Shown piece after piece: positions 10,780-23,502 of a DNA stretch of 64,000 bases (within the stretch, counting starts at the first letter, position 1; the number at the start of each line of letters is the position of its first letter). The notes beneath the pieces are model-generated. The model was not told the DNA's origin. It searched no databases and worked only from the letters and a program-made list of their open reading frames with translations. This DNA comes from Ananas comosus. Taxonomy: Eukaryota > Streptophyta > Magnoliopsida > Poales > Bromeliaceae. Both the position numbers and the translations under genes were made by a program. Where the stretch lies: positions 1,831,439 to 1,895,438 of the forward strand of contig NC_033621.1 in assembly GCF_001540865.1 (NCBI RefSeq), in the 5' to 3' direction.

Positions 10780-11128
10780 CTACACACAAATATATTTTTA
10801 AAAAATTTAATTTTTATATATTATTTTTATAAAAGTATTGGTATTTTTAAATATATCTTTCTAATTTGTTATTGTAAGAAAATTATTTATTTTTTTTATT
10901 TTATCATAACAAATATGTCATTCTAAAAGACATAATAGTATAACAGAAGAGATATAAAAATATTAAAAACTAATCAGAGTTAAGTATTTAATTTATGATT
11001 AACTAAACTTTTCTAACGGATTCTAACTATAGAAATATATTTGAAAACATCAGAATTTTTATAGAAACAATATATAAAAGTTAAAATTTATAAGAATATA
11101 TTTACAGAGACATGTATAACATTAATCC
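10780..11128. mobile_element. MULE-type MITE, relative of the 5375-6339 element
   Basis: The right arm ends ACATGTATAACATTAATCC and matches the right arm of the Pack-MULE-like element through TCTAACGGATTCTAAC and the TTATAGAAACA/AAAAGTTAAAATTTA stretches. The left arm is more diverged but shares AAATATATTTTTAAAA and the inner AACAAATATGTC segment. No GC-rich cargo. Its right 147 bp are part of the 1377-bp direct duplication. Confidence 0.6.
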
Positions 11129-12358
11129 AAAAAAAAGGCACACCATACAAAAAATGTCATAATTATATTATATTAATAATATAATTTATAATTCTATTTA
11201 TGTATTTTTTTGTTTAAAATATATTTTATTTATCAAACATATAACTCCTAGTATATCAAATTATCAATGATAGAGAAATTAGAACAAAAACTGGAACATG
11301 AACTAAATCTACTACCCACTCTTCATTTTTTATATATATTAGAGCGTACTCGCTTTGTTAACCTTTTATTTTAAAATAATAAATTTAGTTAAAAATATAA
11401 ATCAAATAATATTCGAATTTAAAATCTTGAATATTAATCATTAATTTTTTTTTGTCACTTTCACTAGAAACTCTTTCAATATTAAAATTACTGCAAGATG
11501 GTTTTGGCGCGACATGTTCTATCACATGACTTGTAACGGTGTTGCCAAATTATCTTTTTTGTCGGATTTGAATGGCGAAACTGAAATGTGGGACTTGGTT
11601 GTAACTTGTCCAATAGTTTGAGAGTCGAATCGGATCAACTTTCGAGTTCCAAGGCAAAATAGTTGAGGACTGTTTCTGCAACTTCTTTAGATTGGTGCAA
11701 GAGAATCTTTTACAGAAACCGTTAGTAGAAAAGAAGATAGATCAGAGATTATTCAAAATTATTTGTATCCGTATCCACTATTATTCAAATTTGGATGAAA
11801 AAATATCTGAGTCTGATGGAATACAAATGTGGGGTATGATTTTAATATCCGACATATATTCGTGTCTGAATTTATATTTGAAAAAAAAAATACAAATGCG
11901 GATATGATTTCACCCTTAGCCGTAAGTACAGTAGTATAGAGGTGATGCAAGATATGGTTGTTGGAGATGCCTCTTGCATGATAAGAAGGGTTTTTTCTGC
12001 ATTTAGATCCTTGACAAATTTTTATTTTAAAAATAGTTCTGTCAAAATTTAATTTGTAAAAATCGCCCTGAGCCTGCCACGCAGGCGTCACGTCAGCGCC
12101 ACACGGACAGAGCTGGGCCCGTGTGTTAAGTTGAATACGGTGAACCATTCACCGTGTTCAAACACGGTGAATGGTTCACCGTGTTTAGTACGTATTTTTT
12201 GTATATTAAGAAGTGGAATAAGGAGTAGGAATGTCTATAGGTATAGATATTCGAAATATTATCCGAATTCAAACCCGAATAAATTATATATATATATATA
12301 TACATAATTTATTTTTATTTATTTATACAATATATAAAATATTTAATAATTTTTATTT
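10982..12358 (+). repeat. 1377-bp direct repeat, copy 1
   Basis: Appears identical at constant offset 1916 to 12898-14274. Both copies are adjacent to N gaps. Copy 2 begins immediately after the 434-N gap and ends exactly at the 14-N gap, which points to a duplicated contig end rather than a biological duplication. Contains no convincing gene; small open frames are repeated in both copies. Confidence 0.9.
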
Positions 12359-12463
12359 CTTAGATCTTCATCCAACGGTATAGATTTTTAAAACCCACTG
12401 GATTCAGGTTCGGATTTCGAGTTTTTGGTCGGATATGGATATGGGTATGAATTTTTAAAATCC
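11981..12463. mobile_element. Left arm of a long terminal-inverted-repeat element
   Basis: From about 11981 the sequence matches, in reverse complement, the block 14289-14672. Shared pieces include AAGGGTTTTTT, TTTTTATTTTAAAAATA, GTCAAAATTTAATTTGTAAA, CCTGCCACGC, GTTAAGTTGAA, ACGTATTTTTTGTATATT, AAGTGGAATAAGGAGTAGG and ATCCGAATTCAAACCCGAAT. Divergence between arms is moderate, so it is an old element rather than an assembly mirror. The inner part carries a TAGGRATRTC start like the hAT element at 8295. Confidence 0.65.
12137..12182. repeat. 46-nt perfect palindrome (22-bp arms)
   Basis: ACGGTGAACCATTCACCGTG plus TT, a CA centre, then the exact reverse complement. Each arm is itself palindromic (GGTGAA-CCA-TTCACC). 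It recurs in the direct-repeat copy at 14053-14098 and, degenerate, in the opposite arm near 14471-14512. It could extrude as a cruciform or fold as RNA. Confidence 0.9.
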
Positions 12464-12897
12464 NNNNNNNNNNNNNNNNNNNNNNNNNNNNNNNNNNNNN
12501 NNNNNNNNNNNNNNNNNNNNNNNNNNNNNNNNNNNNNNNNNNNNNNNNNNNNNNNNNNNNNNNNNNNNNNNNNNNNNNNNNNNNNNNNNNNNNNNNNNNN
12601 NNNNNNNNNNNNNNNNNNNNNNNNNNNNNNNNNNNNNNNNNNNNNNNNNNNNNNNNNNNNNNNNNNNNNNNNNNNNNNNNNNNNNNNNNNNNNNNNNNNN
12701 NNNNNNNNNNNNNNNNNNNNNNNNNNNNNNNNNNNNNNNNNNNNNNNNNNNNNNNNNNNNNNNNNNNNNNNNNNNNNNNNNNNNNNNNNNNNNNNNNNNN
12801 NNNNNNNNNNNNNNNNNNNNNNNNNNNNNNNNNNNNNNNNNNNNNNNNNNNNNNNNNNNNNNNNNNNNNNNNNNNNNNNNNNNNNNNNNNNNNNNNN
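12464..12897. other. Assembly gap, 434 N
   Basis: Run of N; no sequence information. The flanks suggest unresolved repeat structure. Confidence 1.
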
Positions 12898-14274
12898 AAG
12901 TATTTAATTTATGATTAACTAAACTTTTCTAACGGATTCTAACTATAGAAATATATTTGAAAACATCAGAATTTTTATAGAAACAATATATAAAAGTTAA
13001 AATTTATAAGAATATATTTACAGAGACATGTATAACATTAATCCAAAAAAAAGGCACACCATACAAAAAATGTCATAATTATATTATATTAATAATATAA
13101 TTTATAATTCTATTTATGTATTTTTTTGTTTAAAATATATTTTATTTATCAAACATATAACTCCTAGTATATCAAATTATCAATGATAGAGAAATTAGAA
13201 CAAAAACTGGAACATGAACTAAATCTACTACCCACTCTTCATTTTTTATATATATTAGAGCGTACTCGCTTTGTTAACCTTTTATTTTAAAATAATAAAT
13301 TTAGTTAAAAATATAAATCAAATAATATTCGAATTTAAAATCTTGAATATTAATCATTAATTTTTTTTTGTCACTTTCACTAGAAACTCTTTCAATATTA
13401 AAATTACTGCAAGATGGTTTTGGCGCGACATGTTCTATCACATGACTTGTAACGGTGTTGCCAAATTATCTTTTTTGTCGGATTTGAATGGCGAAACTGA
13501 AATGTGGGACTTGGTTGTAACTTGTCCAATAGTTTGAGAGTCGAATCGGATCAACTTTCGAGTTCCAAGGCAAAATAGTTGAGGACTGTTTCTGCAACTT
13601 CTTTAGATTGGTGCAAGAGAATCTTTTACAGAAACCGTTAGTAGAAAAGAAGATAGATCAGAGATTATTCAAAATTATTTGTATCCGTATCCACTATTAT
13701 TCAAATTTGGATGAAAAAATATCTGAGTCTGATGGAATACAAATGTGGGGTATGATTTTAATATCCGACATATATTCGTGTCTGAATTTATATTTGAAAA
13801 AAAAAATACAAATGCGGATATGATTTCACCCTTAGCCGTAAGTACAGTAGTATAGAGGTGATGCAAGATATGGTTGTTGGAGATGCCTCTTGCATGATAA
13901 GAAGGGTTTTTTCTGCATTTAGATCCTTGACAAATTTTTATTTTAAAAATAGTTCTGTCAAAATTTAATTTGTAAAAATCGCCCTGAGCCTGCCACGCAG
14001 GCGTCACGTCAGCGCCACACGGACAGAGCTGGGCCCGTGTGTTAAGTTGAATACGGTGAACCATTCACCGTGTTCAAACACGGTGAATGGTTCACCGTGT
14101 TTAGTACGTATTTTTTGTATATTAAGAAGTGGAATAAGGAGTAGGAATGTCTATAGGTATAGATATTCGAAATATTATCCGAATTCAAACCCGAATAAAT
14201 TATATATATATATATATACATAATTTATTTTTATTTATTTATACAATATATAAAATATTTAATAATTTTTATTT
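12898..14274 (+). repeat. 1377-bp direct repeat, copy 2
   Basis: Same sequence as 10982-12358. Both boundaries coincide with assembly gaps, so treat as a probable false duplication until tested. Confidence 0.9.
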
Positions 14275-14288
14275 NNNNNNNNNNNNNN
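14275..14288. other. Assembly gap, 14 N
   Basis: Short N run between copy 2 of the direct repeat and the inverted right arm of the long-TIR element. Confidence 1.
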
Positions 14289-14672
14289 TCTAAGAAATAA
14301 AAATTATTAAATATTTTATATATTGTATAAATAAATAAAAATAAATTATATATATATATATATATATAAAATTTATTCGGGTTTGGATTCGGATAATATT
14401 TCGGGTATCCATACCTATTGATATCCCTACTCCTTATTCCACTTTTCAATATACAAAAAATACGTAAGAAACACGGTGAACCTGTTTAGACACGATGAAT
14501 GATTCACCATGTTCAACTTAATACCCTGGCCCCAGCCCTGCCCGCGTGGCGCCCGCGTGGCGCCCGCGTGGCAGGGACAGGGCCATTTTTGTAATTTTAA
14601 TTTTGATAGGATTATTTTTAAAATAAAAATTACTCGGGGGGCTATTTGTAAAAAAAAACCCTGATAAGAATG
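14289..14672. mobile_element. Right arm of the long terminal-inverted-repeat element
   Basis: Reverse-complement partner of 11981-12363. It contains three tandem GGCGCCCGCGT-like units (about 14542-14570) where the other arm has GCCACGCAGGCGTCACGTC. The outer end reads GGGCTATTTGTAAAAAAAAA, then CCCTGATAAG. Confidence 0.65.
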
Positions 14673-17600
14673 GAATGTGTTCTACAGACACCTTATCTTC
14701 CTTACTTGTTGGGCCGGAAGGTGCCAAGTGGGACACAGCCATTCGCCCACGTGTCCCCCGCCCACCCAACCTCCCACACAAACAACAAACTCCATGCACC
14801 CACCGAGAATAAAGCTGGTTGTACTTTTTTTTTTTTTGGTAATTAGCTTTCTCAATTTTCTTTTTTTCAATTTTTAATTTTATTTTCAATTTTAAATCGC
14901 TCTTGTAAAATTATAATTGTAGGAATGACTCTCTTCTTGTTCACATGAGTGACATGCTGGACAGAAAGGGACCGGTAGAAATTTTAAGTTGAGTATGATA
15001 ATTCATTTAAGTTGCTTAGTCAGAAAGAAAATGGTAAATAAATTGTCGTGCTTAATTTAAATATTATATGTAATTTTTTTCTGTTAGCATGACGCTTGCA
15101 TAAATAAAAAAAAGTTGAGTTATAGAAAAATTTTTCTGTCAATGTCTCTTTTTTTTACTTCCCTTCAATGTTATTTAAAAACCTACACTTTACTCTCTTA
15201 AAAAATAGAAAAATATTCACTTAATAAAAATCGCCGCCAGTGTTCCATTAGGATTCTGTTTATATCCTATTTTTTATATCAAAAATATCCCTGAAATCCT
15301 CCGCCGTGCCATCTTGCCCTCTGTCGCTCCGCCTTGCCCTCGCCTACCTCTCTGTCCATGCTCATACACATGCCCTCGCCCGCCTCCACCGCTCACTCTC
15401 GCTCTCGCCCTCGCTCACCTCTCCGTCCACGCCCATCATGAAGAAGATGAAGGGCAATTGGTCATTTTGTTACAGTGTACTCTTGTGAATATTTTTTATT
15501 TTTTTAAAAAAAATTTCTGTAATTTAGCTAAAAAAAATCTATTTCTGTAAAATTATATTTTATTTTTATAAAGGCCATTTGCGAAAAAAGGGAAAAAAAA
15601 AATTTTAAGAGGTTAAGTTCAAAGAAAAAAAGACAAAAAAAAGAAAGGCCCCATGACACATAGGGCCAATTTGCCGGCCCGGTGCACCATGTCACTCCTC
15701 TACTGACGTGGTAGACCGCGTCCATTCAAAAAGTCCCATGGATCCTGCTGCATCCTCGGCGCAGTGCTCCTCCTTTTTGGTGTTCCCGTGGGGTCCACCG
15801 TACGGCACTTTATGCGGTCCACATGGGGTTGCTCCCTCCTTGAATAGTACGGATGTACAGCTCTCCCTAGGGGCCACGTGGCGATATCTGGTTCGCCCAA
15901 CGTAGACAACTCTCTAAATTAGGATTCGCTGGAACCTTCGACGTGCGTAGCCGTTGGATCGTGATCGATAAAACCATTTGATCATCATCACATTATAAGA
16001 GTTTGCTCATTCTTAATTAATAATCGTTAAATTATTGTGTTAAAAAATTTTCCAATAACAAAATTCGTTTTTATTTTTGGACCTCGGAAATGTATTTTTC
16101 ATTTTTTGAATGGAAAAATTGATCTATAAAGGTGTATTGAAGTTCCGAGCAAATATATATATATATATATAAAAAAGCAGATAAATGCTTAAATGCGTAT
16201 TTGGCGTGGCTTCTGAAATGACTATTTTATCTTGAATAGGGAAGGTAATCTGTAAAAAATACTAGCTTGGAATTTCACCTAATTGTAGCCACATATTATC
16301 TTTATGAAATTTCTATTTTGTTACAACTAAAGTTATCTGTAATGTAGTTGATATATTGATATTTATGATATAAATATTTAATTTATGTTTGCGCTTTAAA
16401 CTATTATCGACACATTAATAATCTATAAGGACAACACTATAAAAAAAAAAAAAAAACCTCAAAGCATCTTTCCTAATATCTGAATTGTGAAGTATTTTCT
16501 CTCTCCAAATCTAATAGTATACCAAGACCAAATCTAATAAAGTTATTCAATTAAAAGGTGGTCTTCTATGCAACAGTGGCACCATGTCTTCTATCTTAAG
16601 CCAATCAAATTTTTTTTTTTTAATGGAAAAGTAAAATATTTTTTAAAAAAATTTATGATGGGATGGATAAACCTTATTGATTGGAGATATAAATGATATG
16701 GTACTGTCACAGTTTAGAATTTATTTTTTATTCAGTGTATCTAATCTTATATAAAAGGTAGATTCCACACTTAGCGCAATGAGGAAGGACAGATGTCACG
16801 ACTCACGACAAACACTTGTGCGGTCGCTGGCCAATGGATAAGTCAGTTGACTTTTAGGGGGGAAAAAATATCAGGAAAAAAAAAAACATTAGAAGCATAG
16901 ATGAGGATCTCCTCTCCAATCAAAAATTTGCATGGAGTAAATTAAGGCTTAATAACAGTTTCTTTGTCTCTCCTTTTGACCTCTATTCTAACGAGAGTTT
17001 GAAGAAATTGTCTTCATAAAATATTGCTTAACCTTCGTCACTAATCATAAATTTGTGGCTAAACTATGCGCTAATTCGTCGCTCTTCGTTCGTCCACGTA
17101 TTCCCGCTCTTCTCGAGGAATTTAATTATATCCCTAATAGGCGAAGGGAGCAATGAGAGAGGAGGTTAAACTCTTAATTAATTATTAAGCTTTAAACTAA
17201 CTAATTTAATTGAATTAACTAATCAAATGTTAACCTGAAGCAAAGGCATCACATTTTACGCAGATGTTTTCTTTGATCCTATCTATCAACAGTGTTTATG
17301 GGCACTGAAATTTGCACTAAAAGTCGTGCAAACCACTACCTGTACGTAGTTCCATTGAAACTTTTGCAATATAATCTATTAAGCCCACCAAGTATACAAC
17401 TACTTGATAGTAAGATATATACAAGTTTGTTCAAGAAATTATTGTCGCATGATCCATAGGAGTATTTGAACATGAAAATAAAAGAAAATTAATGTGCATA
17501 TATGTTATATCAATTAAGAGAGTTACAAATGCGCATATATATATATGTTCCAAAATGGCTGCTGATATTTTCAAACTTCAAAGTGAATTGTTTTTTGGGA

Positions 17601-18117
17601 AAATAAGTAGTAACTTTCCTTGGTGGTCTATTTATTGTAGGTTTTACACAAAGAATATTTCTCTATCTCTCTCTCGAGATGCATGAGAAATTAAAAGAGA
17701 GAACTATAATAATAATAATGGAAGAAGGGTCTAGGCTCCATGGCTCCTAACCCTAAACAAACATAAACCATGTGATATATAATGTTATATTAAGTGCTAG
17801 GTTAGCAAACCAATAACAATTCGCTAATGCCCAAAAGAGGGTTTCCTCAAAGGGAAATTGTACAACTGTAGTGGGGCATATTATTTAAGATAAATGCAAG
17901 CATTTTCTTGCTCCATCTTCTTACACAAGATAGTACGTAGAGAATAATTTATGCTATGTTAAGATCTTAGGAAGCCTAAGCAATGACATCAAATCATACG
18001 GAGATATGAGATAAAAAAATATATATTATTGTTGAAAGCTAATCCTTTTTTTCAGCTTAGATTTTTTGCAAACTCTGCGTGAAGAAAATTCTTGTACCAG
18101 AGTTGATATGTTTACGT
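14673..18117. other. Gene-poor intergenic region with repeat debris
   Basis: AT-rich DNA with scattered GC patches (14700-14800 and 15300-15450) and a segment at about 15480-15600 containing GGCCATTTGCGAAAAAAGGG, resembling the outer ends of the long-TIR element. A moderately GC-rich block at 15650-15910 has open frames on both strands that overlap each other and match no family known to me. A short (TA)n occurs at 16154-16172. No gene supported. Confidence 0.45.
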
Positions 18118-18120
18118 TAA

Positions 18121-18627
18121 GGTCATATTTGTTTTATCGAAACTGGACTTTAGGTTGAAAGGAACTTTAGGTTGAAGTGAAATTTGGTGAAGAGAATTTT
18201 TTTTCCGTTGTTTGTTTCATAGTTATGAAACTGAAGTTTTATTTATTTTGCTGTTTGTTTGATGTGAAGTGTAATTATAAAGTAAGAGATTATTAATACT
18301 TAATTAATCAATTTTTACCATATTTTAATTACACAAACTAAATAAAAAAATATTAAAACTTAACTAATCAATTTTTATCATATTTTAAATATGCCAACTA
18401 AATAAAAAAATAATCAGCAACATAATTAAATATATTTAATTATAACTATTTTTATCTAATATATTATTTTATTATTTTTTTCATCTCTCTTAACCGTTAT
18501 TGACTTCGACCCATAATCGTGAGCCGAAGTCAATTACGCCATTTCAGGGTAACTCAAGTTTTGACCGTAATTTTTTTACGGCGAACCAAACAACAAAACA
18601 GATCGTTTCACCCAAACAAACATGCCC
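18121..18627. mobile_element. Tourist-like (PIF/Harbinger) MITE
   Basis: The left end is GGTCATATTTGTTT and the inverted right end is GGGCATGTTTGTTTGG. Both are flanked by TAA (18118-18120 and 18628-18630), the 3-bp target duplication characteristic of PIF/Harbinger elements. About 507 bp, AT-rich, non-coding. Confidence 0.78.
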
Positions 18628-19009
18628 TAAGTGTGGACATAAATGTTGGCTGTACTTTTTCAATGGCACTTATCTACTGCATGTAACATATATTTCTCGT
18701 AATTTCAAATAAACCCTTAGATATCAGAAGCTATACTTTTTTGCATGTTGCTTATGGACATAGAACAATAATGTATATACGGCGAGAATTTAGAAATACA
18801 CCCAAAAAGATCAGCTCGTAATGAAAATGAAAGATCTCTCCTTCGGCTGGTTTACTATGGAGTAACATTACGTACTGTTAAAAGAAATACACACAAACAC
18901 ACTCTTTACAGATAATAAGAGAAGAGAGCACTATAAAAGTACACCAAGGAGCATTGACCATGTCACTCTATATACACACAAATAACACAAAAAAAAAAGC
19001 AAAATAGAA

Positions 19010-22000
19010 TTAGTCGGAACCGCTGCAACAAAGTTCCGAGCAGCACTCGAAGCAGGCAAGACAAGAGAGAGCTGCGCAGAGCTGCGTGATTGCCAGAAAG
19101 CACTGATCATTTATCTTCGAACAAGTTTTGATGCAGCACATGCAGCAGCAGCTGTCCGCAAGGCTGCCACAGCAGTTGACGGCTTTGTTTATAATTTCAA
19201 AGGTCTCGGGCGGCTTCGCCTCTCCGAATCCCGGCGGAAGATTCTCCCTTGTTGCGATTATATTCCCGAATCCAATGTTCACACCGCGCACAAGTGCTGG
19301 TAATCGTGCGTCGGGCGCTGGGAGCTTTCGTGATTCACCCTTCTTTACCTTTTCCATTTTTCATAGAGTTAAAAGAGAGCTACAAACATGCCCCTCTCAT
19401 TACCTATTTAGCAAATTTACCCTCCAATGTGCAATACGTCTATTAGTGTGAGATAGTAAAGCTTTTAGATGTCGCATATTTGGGGTTTGATTGGAGGGTT
19501 ACACACATTTTCAATACAGCTTTAATCAAAAAAGGAAAAGAGAATATATGAACTATGAAGCACTCAGGGTTCTTTAGCTAGAGGAGTTCTCGGGTGATAG
19601 AAACACTCACCAGTTTCTTTGAAAGATCTACATTATATGCTAGACATCTATAAAATAGGCAAAAGGTAGTGCATTGTAACACAATACCGGCTATACGGAA
19701 GTCAGCATGCATTAAAATAAAGGTATCAGAGGATTTGAGGGCTCACCTCCTTTTCTGTGTCCAGCTTTTCTGAGTCAGTTTGCAACAGGATCATATATGT
19801 ATACTCGGAAGGAAAGCTACTTCGTATGCTTAAGTTAGAAACCTGCAAAGTGTAAGAAATATACAGATTAGTTTATCGCAATGTATGTTTCCTGTAATTG
19901 CAACAAAACTAATTAAGATTCATTTATTACGCATTGTCCTAGAGTAGAACAACAATTGCTGCCAATTCCTGTTTCTCGTATTAGGGATAAGACGATAAAC
20001 AGCATTATCCCTGCCTTATTCTCAAATGAGACGCGGCCTAAGTGTCGGAACTCAGTAAAACCATTCAAAGTACAAAACTAAGTTGGAACATAGCTCACCT
20101 TTTTCTCGAGTTGCTTGCTTTCAGAAAACCATGCCTGTGCAGTAAGAAGATCAATTTGTTGCTTCACAAGAACCTGTGAACATGAGCTAATCAATTAGAT
20201 AAATAAAAATAGATGCTTAATGGGTTTATCTATTAGGTTGATCAATAGATTGTGATGTTTGTAATCACAAAAAGAAAAGAAAAATAACAGAAAGAGACAT
20301 GTCCACAAGGATAATCATCAAAGGTAAGAGTTGTCATAACTTCTAGCATGAATATTCTTTGGTTTTGGCAGTAGTTGCAATGCCCAGGAAAAGCAGAGAA
20401 TAAAGCATGTAGATTCTTTATTGACAATTTTAGTCCTAAGAAATATTGGGAGTAAAAAATAACAGAAAGAGAACTTAATTGACAAAATATAAACTGCAGG
20501 TCTTTCAGTTTAAAAAACAAAGAGAAAATATACAGAAGAAAATAAAGAATCATACTTTCTCAAGAGGTATATCCTTCGCATTATGGACCTTCAAATCAAT
20601 GGCAATTTCACTCATGTCGGCCAAGTAGCCTTTAGCTTTAAGAGAATCTGGAAACTTGCCTTGGTATCTTCCAGATACAAAAACTGGGTAATGTGCTGAA
20701 ATATCTGGGATATCGCATGGATAAACCTGAACAAAGTATGAACAGGTTAGTTTAGCAATCATTGTTGTAGGCTTATAGCAATGAGCAAAATCCTAAATTG
20801 ACTTGCTTTTTGAGTTTGCTTGTGTAAGTTTGGGTTGATAGATGTGCAACATGGTGAACAAAAAGAAAAGAACATTAAGACGTGTTAAAATAACTTAACA
20901 ATTTTCAGAAATTTCATCATACATTTTCATGCTTGTTACACCTTGTTATTAGCACTACATATAGGTAATCTGAAAAAGAGAAACAAAATGCCAACAACTA
21001 ACCTCAATTTCATCAAGAAGACTGAAGGCATCAATTGTAACATCTGCCACAAGGGTACTCAAAGATCTCCTAAACCATTGCTGCATGCGATTTTCAATTA
21101 AATCTGTTTTAAGACAAGTCGAAACCGACAGCTTAGTGAGTTCTCCTAAAAATTACTAAAATTGAGCAGGAAGAATTTGAAGAATATTCATAACTGTTTG
21201 TCCATTTTTCGTTAGTTACTCTCAACTCTCAAGTGAAGCAACTCTCGGTCAGTAAGTAACCAAACTAAAATAAATGGTGATGTTTCAAAACCAGGTACAA
21301 TGGAGGTATAAAAGGTATTCCTTTGAATTTTCTAGTCAGATAAAAATGTGCACGACGTTGATTATGTTTAGCCATAAGGGAAAGAAAAAAAATTGTCGTG
21401 ACTATATAATAATCTGGATAACTAGGCTATGTGGCTTTTTTCAGTTTCCACCAAACGATAGTCTTCAAACCAAAATTTGAGAAAGTATTTTGCCACTCTA
21501 TCAAATGAAGGATAAAAATGCGTTCAAGTAGCCCCCGATTTATCAAGGTAATTGACCTGTATCATATGCAGCATCATATTGCCCTCTGCCAATTGATGCC
21601 AACATTTGCAAGAAGTAGTGGTTGCAATAGGGACCTGGTAAGTTTCCCAAATGACAAGAAAATATTAGAACTTAGAATTTCGCATACATCAAACAGTAAA
21701 TTATTGATAAAAGCATGCAAGAAGTAAATTAAAGGGGTACTAAAAGCCACCTCTATTCTAACTAAATTAAACAGGTACTAAAAGCCACCTCAATTCTAAC
21801 TGTGAAAGTCTTAAAAGTCATGAAGAGCAACAAAAAATTGATCCATCATAATGATTTGTGTTCAGAAACTACTTTTTTTTAGCCTTGAAGAGTTGAAATT
21901 GCTTAAAAGACTTGTCCAGACCCAAAATAAAAAAATGGAAGAAAATCATATGGTACTACTGCAGTTTATATTGCAGGTGAAATAAAATTTATTGGCTTAT

Positions 22001-23462
22001 GCAGACCAAAAGTTAATAAATGTGACAAGACAAGTAGAAGAGTGTTCAGTTCATTATATACATTACCTATGCCAAAAGTAGAAATTCGAGGAGAGATAGA
22101 TCCTCTACTAGTGAGCTGAGTTCTCATAGTAGAGCAAATGTTGCGCTCATCTTCAACAGCTCCGTCAGTTATAAGAAAAATATGTGGAAGTGAATCTCGA
22201 GTTCTGGATAGCAAACTTATTGCCTAAATGAACAACAAAAGCAGGGATGGTTCATGTATTTAGCTGAATGCTGGTGAAGTCAAAGAGAAAACGAACAATG
22301 CAAGTAATTTTAACCTATCAGCATTCCCAAATACAAATCAAGTTTTAGAATATCCAAAGCTGAAAGGTGGTTTCTAAAGATCAATGAAAAGATATCGAGA
22401 AAAGATAAAACGAATTAGCAAAAAAGTTATAATACCTCATTTAAGGGGTGTGAAATTTCTGTCCCACCCTCTGCAACAAAATTTGTGCTCATCCACCGTT
22501 TGGCATTTTCTACCATTTCCTCAGTTGCTGGTTCTAAATAGGATGAGAATGAGCGCAGCTCACCGTTGAAAGCTATAATGTTAAAGGAATCTCCATGACC
22601 CATCTCCAAAAGGGCTGCGGATACAGCACTTCTAACATTCTCAAGAGGCTTTCCTTGCATGCTTCCACTTGTATCAACAATAAACACAACTGCTTTTTGG
22701 AAGACCTACTGCATAGGTTAAGTGAGACAAGATACATTTGAACTATATATTAAAAGACAAGTTTGAAAGGAGCAAACTCGTTTGGAGGTTACACCCTGGT
22801 CAAGAAACAATGAATCATAACTTTGAAAACATCTAAAGGTGGGGCCTATTTCAAGTTTTGGAGAAACTTCAGTGTAATCTGAGGCAAGCCCCAGCCTAAA
22901 AAATATAAACCTTTCATCGAGTACTTGAGAAAGATCAAACTTGTAGATGAAAGATGAGCTTTTCACTAGATAGTACAGATAAAGAAATGGCTAAAACTTC
23001 TGAAACTTGACCCAGATTCTTTACACTAGAGTCCATTTGAAGAGCCTATAATAGATACATCGCAATATGAAGAGGCTACCAAATGATAAATAGGCATCAA
23101 ACTTATAGTACAGACAAAGCTGTTTGAAGAGGCTAATCCGGATTTCTGATAAATTAGGATGCAATTTATTGAACAAACTTGTAAACTAATTTGCTATTAG
23201 TCATAATCTGTAGAAACGAACTTCTCAAAAATAACAACCATGTATGAAAATAAATATGAAATTTATAGTCAAAAAGTACATTGGCTTATAAAAGTAACAC
23301 AACAACAAAATTCATAAAATTCTATCTTCAAAATAATCCTCAATGAGTGTTGATAGTAACTGTTTTCAAAAGGTGAGGTGTGGCACATTACAAGGAAGCT
23401 TTTAAGGGGTTCCACCAGTCCAGCATAGGCGTATGCCCATGCCCGCACCTAGATCCGCTCCT

Positions 23463-23502
<40 letters not shown>

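Noticed and set aside
12425..12907. 160-codon frame across 12425-12907
   Set aside because: It consists almost entirely of N; not a gene.
22718..22966. 82-codon minus frame in vWA intron 5
   Set aside because: Flanking exons 5 and 6 join in phase without it and no family member has such a segment; at most an unused cryptic exon.
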